Shown here: positions 15,238 through 22,479 of the stretch, one piece after another | Layout: each line of letters starts with the position of its first letter | Numbering within the stretch: the first letter of the stretch is position 1 | From: an uncultured Faecalicoccus sp. | Lineage (GTDB): Bacteria; Bacillota_I; Bacilli_A; Erysipelotrichales; Erysipelotrichaceae | Assembly (NCBI GenBank): GCA_902497095.1 | Contig: CABVDD010000024.1 | Location: 1-30,012, forward strand | Direction: 5' to 3' | Length of the DNA: 30,012 bases | Made by a program: the position numbers and the translations under genes | Notes under the pieces: model-generated | What the model was told of the DNA's origin: nothing | The model's input: only the letters and a program-made list of their open reading frames with translations | Databases searched by the model: none

Positions 15238-15304
15238 GCTGATACTTCCTTTCCTTATATTATAATTTTACTCCTAAACCCCTCATAAGACAAGATTTGT
15301 ACTA

Positions 15305-15319
15305 TGACCAATGTGGTCA
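15305..15319. promoter_or_regulatory. Inverted repeat upstream of the 99-residue gene
   Basis: TGACCA-N3-TGGTCA, a perfect dyad, in the divergent region between the 99-residue gene and the SPFH operon. It could be an operator for either side; no regulator can be named. Confidence 0.35.
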
Positions 15320-15344
15320 CCCGTTTTATTTTTAAACAACACTA

Positions 15345-15372
15345 TTTACTTTTCAATGTTTTATGATATCAT
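15345..15372 (+). promoter_or_regulatory. SPFH operon promoter
   Basis: TTTACT (15345-15350), 16 bases, TATCAT (15367-15372). The -10 box lies inside a palindrome. Confidence 0.55.
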
Positions 15373-15382
15373 AATGATATCA
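15364..15382. promoter_or_regulatory. 19-bp palindromic operator candidate
   Basis: TGATATCAT-A-ATGATATCA is a perfect inverted repeat about one central base, covering the -10 box of the SPFH operon. The second gene of the operon encodes a ribbon-helix-helix DNA-binding domain, so autoregulation is a reasonable inference. Confidence 0.6.
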
Positions 15383-15405
15383 AATAGATATTTTGGAGGA
15401 ACGTT

Positions 15406-16419
15406 ATGAATCAAGAAATTACCCAGAAAGAAATCAAACCTCTCAATGGATTTTTAATGTTGTTGATCAATTTGATTGGTTTGATTGCCAGTATTTTCCT
15501 ATTTACTTGGGGATGTATCATGGCAGCTGATGAAACAAATGTTGGACTTGGCATCACCTTTATTTTTATGGGAACAATATTGTTTATTGTATTTCTAATC
15601 CTTTTATGTGGTTTAAAAGTTGTAAAACCTAATGAAGCTTTGGTTCTTACTTTATTTGGAAAATATTATGGAACGATCTTAAAACCTGGTTTTTTCTTTG
15701 TAAATCCATTTGTTTCCTATGTCAATCCTGTATACCAAAACCGTGTAACTTCACAAACTAAAAAAGTAGGAATCAAAGAGAACTCCATTGAAGTTAGCGG
15801 TATGACATTAGGTAAAAAAACAATTTCCTTAAAAAGCATGACTCTGGATAACGGCATACAGAAAGTTAATGATGTACAAGGAAATCCTATCATCATTGGA
15901 GCTGTCATCATTTGGAAAGTCGTAGATCCTACAAAAGCTGTGTTTAATGTAGAGGATTATGCAGAGTTTCTATCCATTCAAGCAGATAGCACGATTCGTA
16001 ATATCGCAAGGCTTTACCCGTACGATGATTTAAACCAGGAAGAAAATGACGAAAACAACGAACGAACTCTACGTGGAAGTTCTGTTGCGATTGCCAAAGA
16101 TATGAAAGAAGAATTGGATAAACGCGTAGCTTGTGCCGGTTTGGATATTGAAGAAATACGTATCACACACTTAGCATATTCAGAAGAAATTGCCGCTGCC
16201 ATGCTGCAAAGACAACAAGCCAATGCCATCATCGCCGCTCGTCAGAAAATCGTTGATGGTGCTGTGGGAATGGTTAAAATGGCTATCGATAAATTAGGCG
16301 AAGAAGAAATCGTACTTTTAGATGAAGAAAGAAAAGCTCAAATGGTTTCCAATCTGTTAGTCGTTCTCTGTTCCAACAAAGATACACAACCCATCGTAAA
16401 TAGTGGTTCTATCTATTAA
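15406..16419 (+). CDS. SPFH domain membrane protein
   Basis: A 337-residue Band-7/SPFH protein. Two membrane spans (about 15-40 and 47-68) precede the SPFH core, which starts at GLKVVKPNEALVLTLFGKYYGT. The core includes VGAVIIWKVVDPTKAVF-type and ADSTIRNIARLYPYDDL segments. The last third (QQANAIIAARQKIVDGAV) is a helical region ending in a short tail. It is unlike the stomatin-like protein at 3408-4310, having two spans and no long coiled coil. ATG 15406 follows TGGAGGAACG. Its stop overlaps the start of the ribbon-helix-helix gene, a pairing I recall for this SPFH subfamily. Confidence 0.88.
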   Translation: MNQEITQKEIKPLNGFLMLLINLIGLIASIFLFTWGCIMAADETNVGLGITFIFMGTILFIVFLILLCGLKVVKPNEALVLTLFGKYYGTILKPGFFFVNPFVSYVNPVYQNRVTSQTKKVGIKENSIEVSGMTLGKKTISLKSMTLDNGIQKVNDVQGNPIIIGAVIIWKVVDPTKAVFNVEDYAEFLSIQADSTIRNIARLYPYDDLNQEENDENNERTLRGSSVAIAKDMKEELDKRVACAGLDIEEIRITHLAYSEEIAAAMLQRQQANAIIAARQKIVDGAVGMVKMAIDKLGEEEIVLLDEERKAQMVSNLLVVLCSNKDTQPIVNSGSIY

Positions 16420-16667
16420 TGGATTTAGATAAAAAAGAGAAACAACTACAAGAACGGCGGCAGAAACTCGCAAAACTGGAACAGGAAATCCTCGAAAAAG
16501 AAAAAGCGTTAAAACTAAAAGAAAAACAAAAGAAACAATTGATCCTTCGTCTTCCGGCATCTTTATGGCAGGATATCGCAATATGGGCTGATGAAGATCT
16601 AAGAAGTATCAATTCTCAAATTGAATACATCTTAAAACAAGCAGTAAATCAACATAAGAAAAAATAA
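16419..16667 (+). CDS. Ribbon-helix-helix (Arc-type) protein with coiled-coil N-terminus
   Basis: An 82-residue protein. Residues 1-38 are a charged coiled coil (Lys/Glu/Gln heptads). Residues 39-76 match an Arc/MetJ-type ribbon-helix-helix domain: strand QLILRLPASLW, helix QDIAIWADEDL, turn, helix SINSQIEYILKQAV. Its ATG shares one base with the stop of the SPFH gene (TAATG), so translation is coupled. It may bind the palindrome at 15364-15382, or act as an adaptor for the membrane protein, since some RHH domains next to SPFH proteins have no proven DNA role. A terminator follows. Confidence 0.85.
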   Translation: MDLDKKEKQLQERRQKLAKLEQEILEKEKALKLKEKQKKQLILRLPASLWQDIAIWADEDLRSINSQIEYILKQAVNQHKKK

Positions 16668-16677
16668 AAGTGCCACG

Positions 16678-16715
16678 TAAAAACCAGAAGCTGAATAAAT
16701 GCTTCTGGTTTTCTT
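16678..16715. terminator. Bidirectional terminator between the SPFH operon and tex
   Basis: AAACCAGAAGC (16681-16691) pairs with GCTTCTGGTTT (16701-16711), with A- and T-rich flanks in both directions. Confidence 0.88.
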
Positions 16716-18856
16716 TAAGGTATCAATGTCAATTGAACCTTTTGTTTTTCCTCATCAATCTTATAAACCCAAACCGTGATGACATCTCCCACAGAAAGAA
16801 TTTCACTTGGATGATGTATTCTTTTTCTAGACATCTGGGAAATATGGATCAGACCATCTTCATGTAAACCAATATCGACAAAAGCACCAAAATCTACTAC
16901 ATTGCGCACTGTGCCTTCTAATTGATCATGCACATGTAAATCTTCCATGCTCAAAATATCTTTGCGCAATAAAGGGGCATCATTTTGATCACGATAGTCT
17001 CGTAATGGTGTACCGATCGCATCTAAAATATCTTTCAGCGTATAGTCATCACATGACACTTGATTTTGTAGATCTTGTATCGACACTTGCGCCAACGCTT
17101 TTTTGGCCTGCTCTGTGCCCATATCTTCTTCTTTTAGATGCAGAATTTGTAATACTTGGCGTGCTATATCATATGATTCTGGATGAATACCGGTTCTATC
17201 CAATGGCTCTATACCATCTTCTATACGAAGAAAACCGGCTGCCTGTTCAAAAGATTTCGCACCAATCTTAGGAATCTTTTTAATTTCTTGTCTGGATGTG
17301 ATCTTACCATGTTCCTGGCGATAAGAAACAATACTGTTAGCCATAGCCATTGTCAATCCAGATACATTTGTCAACAATACAGGACTTGCGGTATTGATAT
17401 TGACACCTACTAAATTTACCGCTTTTTCCACGACAAAAGACAGACGCTCTCCTAACCTTTTCTTGGGCAGATCGTGCTGATACTGTCCCACTCCAATGGA
17501 TTGCGGATCAATTTTGATCAACTCTGAAAGCGGATCCAACAACCTTCGCGCAATTGATATAGCACTTCTTTGTTCCACTTTTAGATCCGGAAATTCTTCG
17601 ATTGCTAACTTACTGGCACTATATACACTGGCACCTGCTTCGGATACGATCGTATAAGCTACCGGTAGTTTATATTCCTGAATGACTTTTGCTACAAAAG
17701 CTTCACTTTCTCTGCTTGCCGTACCATTGCCAATCGCAATCAGATCAACATGATAGTTCTGGCATAACTCTACAAGTTTTTTCTTAGCCTCTAGTATATG
17801 AGCATTGGGTTGATGTGGATAAATGACATCTACACACAATTTCTTTCCTGAAGCATCAATGATCGCAAGCTTACAACCTGTACGAAAAGCTGGATCAAAT
17901 CCTAAAATTACTTTATCTTTCATTGGCGGCTGCAACAAGAGTTTCTCTAAATTCATAGAAAAAACATCCATACTGCTTTCTTGAGCTTTTTGTGTTAACT
18001 CTGAGCGCACCAACCTCTCAATTGAAGGATATACCAATCGCTTTAGTCCATCTAAAACAGCTTTTTTAACATAATCTGCCGTGGGCGATAAAGGATAACG
18101 AATCATTCTTTTACATACCCAGTTTTCTATATATTCCTCATTAAATACTATTGAAACAGAAATCACTTTTTGATCTTCGGCTCTATCTATAGCCATAATA
18201 CGATGCGGTGCTAATGTAGATATCTTTTCTGAGTAGTCATAATACATTCGATATACTTTCGTTTCATCATTATGATTTTTCTTTGCGCTTGTTTGAATTC
18301 TTCCATATCGCATCATCGAATCATAAATCTTATTTCGAATGTTGGTATCTTCACTGATTTTTTCCGCAATAATGTCTTCTGCCTGCTGTAAAGCTTCAGC
18401 TTCATCGCTCACTTTATCATTTAAAAATCTCTGTACTTCGTGCATATCAAAATGACGTGGAAAACGAAGAAGTAAATCTGCCAGAGGTTTCATCCCATTA
18501 TCAATTGCGATGCCAGCTCGTGTTTTCTTTTTTTGTTTATAAGGACGATATAACTCTTCAACTTCAGCCAATTTTGTGCAAGAAAGAACACTGTTTTGTA
18601 TCGTTTCATCTAATTTTCCAAGAGTTTCGATACGCTGTAAAACTTCTTCTTTTCTCTTTTGCAGATGAACTTGATATTCATATTGTTCCTGAATGATACG
18701 TATTTGTTCCTCATCCAAGCCTTTTGTTCTCTCTTTTCGATAACGGGCAATAAAAGGAACTGTACTGCCTTCTTCTAAAAGCGATAATGTATTAGTGATT
18801 TGGACAGGCGTAATCTGTAACTCCTGTGCTATTTTCTGAATAATTGTTTGTTCCAT
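16715..18856 (-). CDS. tex: Tex family RNA-binding transcription accessory protein
   Basis: A 713-residue Tex/YhgF protein, full length for the family. Order of parts: N-terminal helical domain with VPFIARYRKE (about 33-42), a YqgF/RNase H-like core containing ILGFDPAFRTGCKLAI (about 315-330) and IAIGNGTASRE, helix-hairpin-helix elements around residues 490-560, and a C-terminal S1 domain (about 640-713) with GTVRNVVDFGAFVDIGLHEDGLIH. Tex interacts with transcription complexes and nucleic acids. ATG 18856 follows GGAGACATT. Monocistronic by layout. Confidence 0.95.
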   Translation of the reverse strand: MEQTIIQKIAQELQITPVQITNTLSLLEEGSTVPFIARYRKERTKGLDEEQIRIIQEQYEYQVHLQKRKEEVLQRIETLGKLDETIQNSVLSCTKLAEVEELYRPYKQKKKTRAGIAIDNGMKPLADLLLRFPRHFDMHEVQRFLNDKVSDEAEALQQAEDIIAEKISEDTNIRNKIYDSMMRYGRIQTSAKKNHNDETKVYRMYYDYSEKISTLAPHRIMAIDRAEDQKVISVSIVFNEEYIENWVCKRMIRYPLSPTADYVKKAVLDGLKRLVYPSIERLVRSELTQKAQESSMDVFSMNLEKLLLQPPMKDKVILGFDPAFRTGCKLAIIDASGKKLCVDVIYPHQPNAHILEAKKKLVELCQNYHVDLIAIGNGTASRESEAFVAKVIQEYKLPVAYTIVSEAGASVYSASKLAIEEFPDLKVEQRSAISIARRLLDPLSELIKIDPQSIGVGQYQHDLPKKRLGERLSFVVEKAVNLVGVNINTASPVLLTNVSGLTMAMANSIVSYRQEHGKITSRQEIKKIPKIGAKSFEQAAGFLRIEDGIEPLDRTGIHPESYDIARQVLQILHLKEEDMGTEQAKKALAQVSIQDLQNQVSCDDYTLKDILDAIGTPLRDYRDQNDAPLLRKDILSMEDLHVHDQLEGTVRNVVDFGAFVDIGLHEDGLIHISQMSRKRIHHPSEILSVGDVITVWVYKIDEEKQKVQLTLIP

Positions 18857-18951
18857 AATGTCTCCTTCAACAAGCTTTTATTATATCAAGATTTTTGATC
18901 TTCTTAAAAAAGATTTTGCATGAAGAAAAACACGATAAAACATTAAGCTAG

Positions 18952-19086
18952 TTATTTCTTTTGATTTTCCTTTAATAAAGTTTCCAAAAACTGATTTGTC
19001 TTGCGAATTTCATCTCGTATAGAAGAAAGCCAAAGCCATAAAATAAACAAAAACAAGATCATTAAACCTACAACAACAAACAACAT
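18952..19086 (-). CDS. 44-residue single-span membrane microprotein
   Basis: A small ORF encodes a hydrophobic segment (residues 1-21, ending in LWLWLSS) followed by a charged helix with RDEIRKTNQFLETLLKE and a KK end. The ATG (19086-19084) has GAGGTG six bases upstream, within a longer GGAGTGAGGTGA. The layout, a membrane anchor then a short amphipathic coiled helix, is common in bacterial microproteins, but I cannot assign a family or role. It sits between tex and map. A two-codon-upstream ATG is too close to the RBS to be the start. Confidence 0.72.
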   Translation of the reverse strand: MLFVVVGLMILFLFILWLWLSSIRDEIRKTNQFLETLLKENQKK

Positions 19087-19254
19087 ACATATCACCTCAC
19101 TCCTTATTGAAACACTAAAACAATGATTTTGTTTTTCAAAAAATGACGAAGATTAAGTCTCTTTTCTAAAAACTATTTTATTATGAAACCTTTAAATTTC
19201 AGAAACCTGATCCATTCTTTATAATAATTATATACGATAGTTATATAAATAAAA

Positions 19255-19280
19255 AGAGATTCTAATAAGCTAGAATCTCT
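19255..19280 (-). terminator. map terminator overlapping the coding end
   Basis: AGAGATTCTA (19255-19264) pairs with TAGAATCTCT (19271-19280), followed on the minus strand by TTTTTATTT. The upstream arm encodes the last residues of methionine aminopeptidase and the stop codon lies in the downstream arm. Confidence 0.85.
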
Positions 19281-20128
19281 ACACCTTTTTCAGTCACATA
19301 AATCGTATGTTCCCATTGGGCCGAAAGTTTTCCATCACTAGTATATGCGGTCCAGCCATTTTGTTTATCAATATATAATGTACTGACACCTTGATTAATC
19401 ATAGGTTCAATGGTAAAAACCATCCCCGGCGCAATGACCATACCTGTATTTTTTATACCTACATGATGCACGTATGGATCTTCATGGAATGCATTTCCAA
19501 CACCATGACCACAAAAATCCGTTACAACGCTATAACCATTTTTATGCGCATGTTCTTGTATGGCAGCACCAATATCACCAAAATATCCCCATGGGCGTAC
19601 CGCTTCAATTCCAATCTTCAAACACTCTTTGGTCACATCTACTAAACGCTTTGCCTCATCACTGACTTTCCCGATACAAAACATACGGCTGGCATCTGCA
19701 TAATGCCGATGTACGATGGTCGTACAATCCACATTCACAATGTCTCCTTCTTTTAAAATTACATTTTTATCTGGAATTCCATGACAGATTTCATTATTAA
19801 CCGATGTACAACAGCTTTTTGGAAATCCCATATAATCCAAACAAGCTGGAATGGCTCCATGACTTACCGTATAGTCATACACCATTTGATCAATTTCTTC
19901 AGTAGACATACCGGCATGGATTTTTTCTCCTACCAAGTCCAAAATTTCATTATTGATCTTGGCTGCTTTTTTTATCCACTTAATATCTTCTTCATTTTTT
20001 ATCAAGTCATGACCCGGTACAATTTTCCCTTGTAGTTTTAAAACATTAATATTGTCATCCCACTCCTGATGGCAATGTTTATATTTTTTACCAGAGCCAC
20101 ACCAACAAGGCATATTTTTACTTATCAC
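19262..20128 (-). CDS. map: Methionine aminopeptidase type I with N-terminal SEC-C zinc motif
   Basis: A 288-residue enzyme that removes the initiator methionine from new proteins. Metal ligands are visible at D134, D145, H208, E241 and E273, with H116 and H215 in catalytic positions. Residues 6-20 form a SEC-C knuckle (CWCGSG...KHCH), which probably contacts the ribosome or other partners in longer MetAPs. The catalytic domain starts at about residue 40. The best start is GTG at 20128, after AGGGAAGTGA; the next ATG five codons on is too far from the RBS. The terminator stem overlaps the last codons. Confidence 0.9.
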   Translation of the reverse strand: MISKNMPCWCGSGKKYKHCHQEWDDNINVLKLQGKIVPGHDLIKNEEDIKWIKKAAKINNEILDLVGEKIHAGMSTEEIDQMVYDYTVSHGAIPACLDYMGFPKSCCTSVNNEICHGIPDKNVILKEGDIVNVDCTTIVHRHYADASRMFCIGKVSDEAKRLVDVTKECLKIGIEAVRPWGYFGDIGAAIQEHAHKNGYSVVTDFCGHGVGNAFHEDPYVHHVGIKNTGMVIAPGMVFTIEPMINQGVSTLYIDKQNGWTAYTSDGKLSAQWEHTIYVTEKGVEILAY

Positions 20129-20260
20129 ACTATCACTTCCCTATTTGTTTTACTGAATCATTATACACTTTTTCAACAATCATTCAAAAGTAATACCTAA
20201 TTTCTATTAAATTGCGTACAATAAAAAGTGAATATATATATATATAGAAAGCGTCTTTAT

Positions 20261-21016
20261 ATGAGAAAAAGAAATTTTTTTATTTTGATTTTATTCATTT
20301 TATTATCTTTGCCTACTCCCGTTTATGCACGAGCCGGAGGTGGAGGCGGCAGCAGCGGTGGCGCAGGCAGTGGTTCTTCTGGCCATTCATCTAGCTCACA
20401 TAGATCAACAGGACCTTATTCCCCTATAGTCAATGTGATACAAACAGGAGCATTTTGTTTATTTGCCAGTGCAGGCAGTATCATTTTCTCCGTAAATCTC
20501 TATAAGAAAAAGAAAAAATCACAAAACTTATTAAAAGAAATTGATGATTCAGATCAATCTTGGAATCAAGATTCTTTAAATCATCATATTGAAGAAACAT
20601 ATTATTCTGTACAACAGGCATGGAGTAAAAAAGATCTTTCTACCCTTCAAAAGTATTTAAGTCCACAATTATACGAACGATGGTTGATTAAATTAAACTT
20701 CATGGATCTTCGTCATGAAGAAAATGTTTTAAAAAATATTAAATTACTGGATTATAAAATCGTCAGTGTACATGATTTTCAAGAAAACGAAAAAGATAGT
20801 TTTTGGGTTTATATTAACGGAAAAATGATTGATTACACTATAGATACAACGACAAAAGAAATTAAAGATGGTTCCACCAAGCCTAGTGAATTTATTGAAT
20901 ATTGGCGTTTTATACGAAATAAAGAGAGCTTTGTATTAGATGAAATAGCACAAAAAGAAGATAAAAATTTAGATGCCTTTACTGATTTTAGTGAAAATAA
21001 TTCTTCACAAGAATAA
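20261..21016 (+). CDS. Tim44-like domain protein, secreted or membrane anchored
   Basis: A 251-residue protein. Residues 1-23 look like a signal peptide (basic start, LILFILLSLP, VYARA). A Gly/Ser-rich linker (about 24-53) leads to a membrane span (about 57-80) followed by KKKKK. The remaining part (about 95-240) has the Tim44-like layout: ETYYSVQQAWSKKDLSTLQKYLSPQLYERW, a beta sheet, and SEFIEYWRFIRNKESFVLDEIAQ. Such bacterial proteins have no settled function. The start is uncertain: ATG 20261 has a weak RBS, while a GTG at 20228 extends it by 11 codons. Confidence 0.8.
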   Translation: MRKRNFFILILFILLSLPTPVYARAGGGGGSSGGAGSGSSGHSSSSHRSTGPYSPIVNVIQTGAFCLFASAGSIIFSVNLYKKKKKSQNLLKEIDDSDQSWNQDSLNHHIEETYYSVQQAWSKKDLSTLQKYLSPQLYERWLIKLNFMDLRHEENVLKNIKLLDYKIVSVHDFQENEKDSFWVYINGKMIDYTIDTTTKEIKDGSTKPSEFIEYWRFIRNKESFVLDEIAQKEDKNLDAFTDFSENNSSQE

Positions 21017-21072
21017 AACATTGAATTTTAAATTCATAGTTATCAAATAGGTTTTTATGATAAAATAAAATT

Positions 21073-21167
21073 GGACAGATTGACACAGGTAGTCCTGGTC
21101 GCTTGGCCGGGGATGCGTTAAACCTCGTTAATATAGATGACCTGCTTTTTTGCGGCCGAAATGAGGT
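21073..21167 (+). promoter_or_regulatory. Structured 5' leader of the type I toxin mRNA
   Basis: A 5' hairpin is possible from GGAC (21073-21076) and GTCC (21092-21095). GGCCG (21105-21109) can pair with CGGCC (21153-21157). ACCTCGTT (21122-21129) can pair with AATGAGGT (21160-21167), which hides the toxin ribosome binding site. A weak promoter (TAAAAT at 21061-21066) precedes it. Confidence 0.6.
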
Positions 21168-21174
21168 GATCGCT

Positions 21175-21261
21175 ATGACATCGTTTGAAACATTGTATTT
21201 AATGTTTATGATGATTCATATTGTCGTGATACTTCTTATTGAAATATATCGAAGTAAATGA
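21175..21261 (+). CDS. Type I toxin, 28-residue Hol_Tox/TxpA-like membrane peptide
   Basis: The ORF starts at ATG 21175, six bases after GAGGTGAT, and encodes MTSFETLYLMF, a hydrophobic stretch to about residue 22 and an EIYRSK end. The MT-x-FE-x-L-x-LM start is typical of the short holin-like toxins of low-GC Gram-positives, which insert into the membrane when antisense control fails. Supporting context: a leader able to mask the RBS, a convergent antisense promoter and a shared terminator. Translation should occur only from RNA in which the leader pairing is opened or processed; that is inference from related systems. Confidence 0.78.
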   Translation: MTSFETLYLMFMMIHIVVILLIEIYRSK

Positions 21262-21262
21262 C

Positions 21263-21351
21263 AAATAAAAAAGCTACCTGACCCTTGGAAAATTAGGTAG
21301 CTTCTTTATAAATATCTAAACCCAGGACTTCTTGTTGATCTGTCCTTTTAC
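21263..21351 (-). ncRNA. Antitoxin antisense RNA, copy 1
   Basis: On the minus strand TTGTAT (21385-21380), 16 bases, and an extended -10 TGGTATAAT (21366-21358) form a strong promoter. The transcript of about 90 bases would start near 21351 and end after the hairpin AAGCTACCT/AGGTAGCTT (21271-21279 / 21295-21303) plus T-run. It overlaps the 3' end of the toxin mRNA across the shared terminator, as in TxpA/RatA and Fst-type systems. Confidence 0.72.
21271..21308. terminator. Bidirectional terminator shared by toxin mRNA and antitoxin RNA copy 1
   Basis: AAGCTACCT (21271-21279) pairs with AGGTAGCTT (21295-21303), with T-runs on both strands. Confidence 0.8.
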
Positions 21352-21357
21352 GTATTC

Positions 21358-21385
21358 ATTATACCATGCATTTTAATACATACAA
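21358..21385 (-). promoter_or_regulatory. Antitoxin RNA promoter, copy 1
   Basis: TTGTAT, 16-base spacer, TATAAT with extended TG element. Nearly identical to the copy 2 promoter at 21588-21615. Confidence 0.8.
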
Positions 21386-21419
21386 GTAAAATATGCTTTT
21401 ATAAAAACTTAAATATATG

Positions 21420-21486
21420 GAATTTTAAACTCATAGTTTCGAATAAGTATCGTGATACTTCTTATTGAAATATTTCGAAGTAAATG
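21420..21486 (+). pseudogene. Remnant of a second type I toxin gene
   Basis: Bases 21420-21446 resemble the region before the toxin promoter in copy 1 (21021-21047). The sequence then jumps to the equivalent of 21225: CGTGATACTTC and onward match the last 12 toxin codons, ending in the same TGA (21484-21486). About 175 bp are missing, covering the promoter, leader, RBS and start codon, so no toxin can be made. Confidence 0.75.
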
Positions 21487-21487
21487 A

Positions 21488-21581
21488 CAAATAAAAGAAC
21501 TACCTCGTCTTGGCAAAATTAGGTAGTTCTTTTATAAATACTTAACTAAACCCAGGACTTCTTGTTGATCTGTCCTTTTAT
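21488..21581 (-). ncRNA. Antitoxin antisense RNA, copy 2 (no intact toxin partner)
   Basis: The promoter TTGTAT (21615-21610) / TGG-TATAAT (21596-21588) and the terminator AGAACTACCT/AGGTAGTTCT (21496-21505 / 21521-21530) are intact, as is the 5' block at 21551-21575, identical to that of copy 1. The RNA would be about 95 bases. Changes in the terminator stem are compensated on both arms (AAGCTACCT/AGGTAGCTT in copy 1, GAACTACCT/AGGTAGTTC here), suggesting maintained folding. Confidence 0.7.
21496..21532. terminator. Terminator of antitoxin RNA copy 2
   Basis: A ten-base-pair stem (21496-21505 / 21521-21530) with flanking A and T runs. Confidence 0.8.
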
Positions 21582-21587
21582 GTATTC

Positions 21588-21615
21588 ATTATACCATGCA
21601 TTTTAATGCATACAA
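21588..21615 (-). promoter_or_regulatory. Antitoxin RNA promoter, copy 2
   Basis: TTGTAT (21615-21610), 16 bases, TATAAT (21593-21588) with an extended TG element; it starts 13 bases beyond the prmC stop codon. Confidence 0.8.
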
Positions 21616-21627
21616 GTAAAATATGTT

Positions 21628-22479
21628 TTAAAATCCAATTTCAATTGTCAACATTCTATCTTTTCCAGACATATCTTTGTGAACACATATTTTAGCATGT
21701 GGAAAATAGTCTTTAGCCAAAGCTGTCAAAGATTCCCTTTGATCATAACCTATTTCAAAAGCTAAAAAAGCTTTTTCATTTAAAACGAAATGGGCTTTTT
21801 CAAAAACATCTCTGTAAAATTTTAAGCCATCTTCTCCGCCAAACAAGGCAACATGCGGTTCAAAATCCACAACACTATGTTCCATTTTTTCTTCAGAAGG
21901 AATATATGGTGGATTACATACACAAATATCACAATGTAAATTTCTATCAATAAAAGGTTCTAACATATCTCCTACGATAAAATTGACATGAGCTTCTAAC
22001 TTTTCATTATTTTTCAAAGCTACTTTGATCGCATCTTCTGAAATGTCACTGGCAATCACATCTAATTTAGGCTCTTCCAAATTCAGTGTAATTCCAATAG
22101 CACCTGATCCCGTTGCGACATCAAATACATTGACATGCTCTTTATCACTAAAATGCTCATCATACAATCGTAATACCAAGCCAACTAATTCTTCGGTTTC
22201 TGGACGAGGAATCAATACATCTTCATTGACAATAAAATCATAGCCGTAAAAAGATTCATACCCTAAAACATAACTCAATGGCTTTCCTTTTTCCATTTCA
22301 TGGATACCTTCTAGATAATCAACACGTATTTCTTCATTGATTTCTTCATCCATATCCATATATAGATTGATATTTTTCTGACGGCATAACTCAACCATAA
22401 AAAGCTGAGCGGCTTGTTCGCCCTGACCGGCTTTATACAATCGTTCTTTGCCTTCGTGAATATAATCGCGATAACGCAT
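21628..22479 (-). CDS. prmC: Release factor glutamine methyltransferase PrmC
   Basis: A 283-residue SAM-dependent enzyme that methylates the GGQ glutamine of peptide release factors. It has the N-terminal helical domain (about 1-85), the SAM motif FDVATGSGAIGI (about 120) and the catalytic CNPPYIPS motif (about 187-194) that binds the target glutamine. LIPRPETEELV is also typical. Its ATG overlaps the prfA stop by one base (TAATG), the standard prfA-prmC arrangement, so substrate and modifying enzyme are co-expressed. The antitoxin RNA promoter lies just past its stop codon. Confidence 0.95.
   Translation of the reverse strand: MRYRDYIHEGKERLYKAGQGEQAAQLFMVELCRQKNINLYMDMDEEINEEIRVDYLEGIHEMEKGKPLSYVLGYESFYGYDFIVNEDVLIPRPETEELVGLVLRLYDEHFSDKEHVNVFDVATGSGAIGITLNLEEPKLDVIASDISEDAIKVALKNNEKLEAHVNFIVGDMLEPFIDRNLHCDICVCNPPYIPSEEKMEHSVVDFEPHVALFGGEDGLKFYRDVFEKAHFVLNEKAFLAFEIGYDQRESLTALAKDYFPHAKICVHKDMSGKDRMLTIEIGF

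Larger units (their letters stand above)
21225..21626. repeat. Direct duplication of the toxin 3' end plus antitoxin RNA gene
   Basis: Segments 21225-21397 and 21451-21626 are closely similar direct copies. They differ by scattered substitutions and a small insertion near 21541-21547. Confidence 0.85.
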
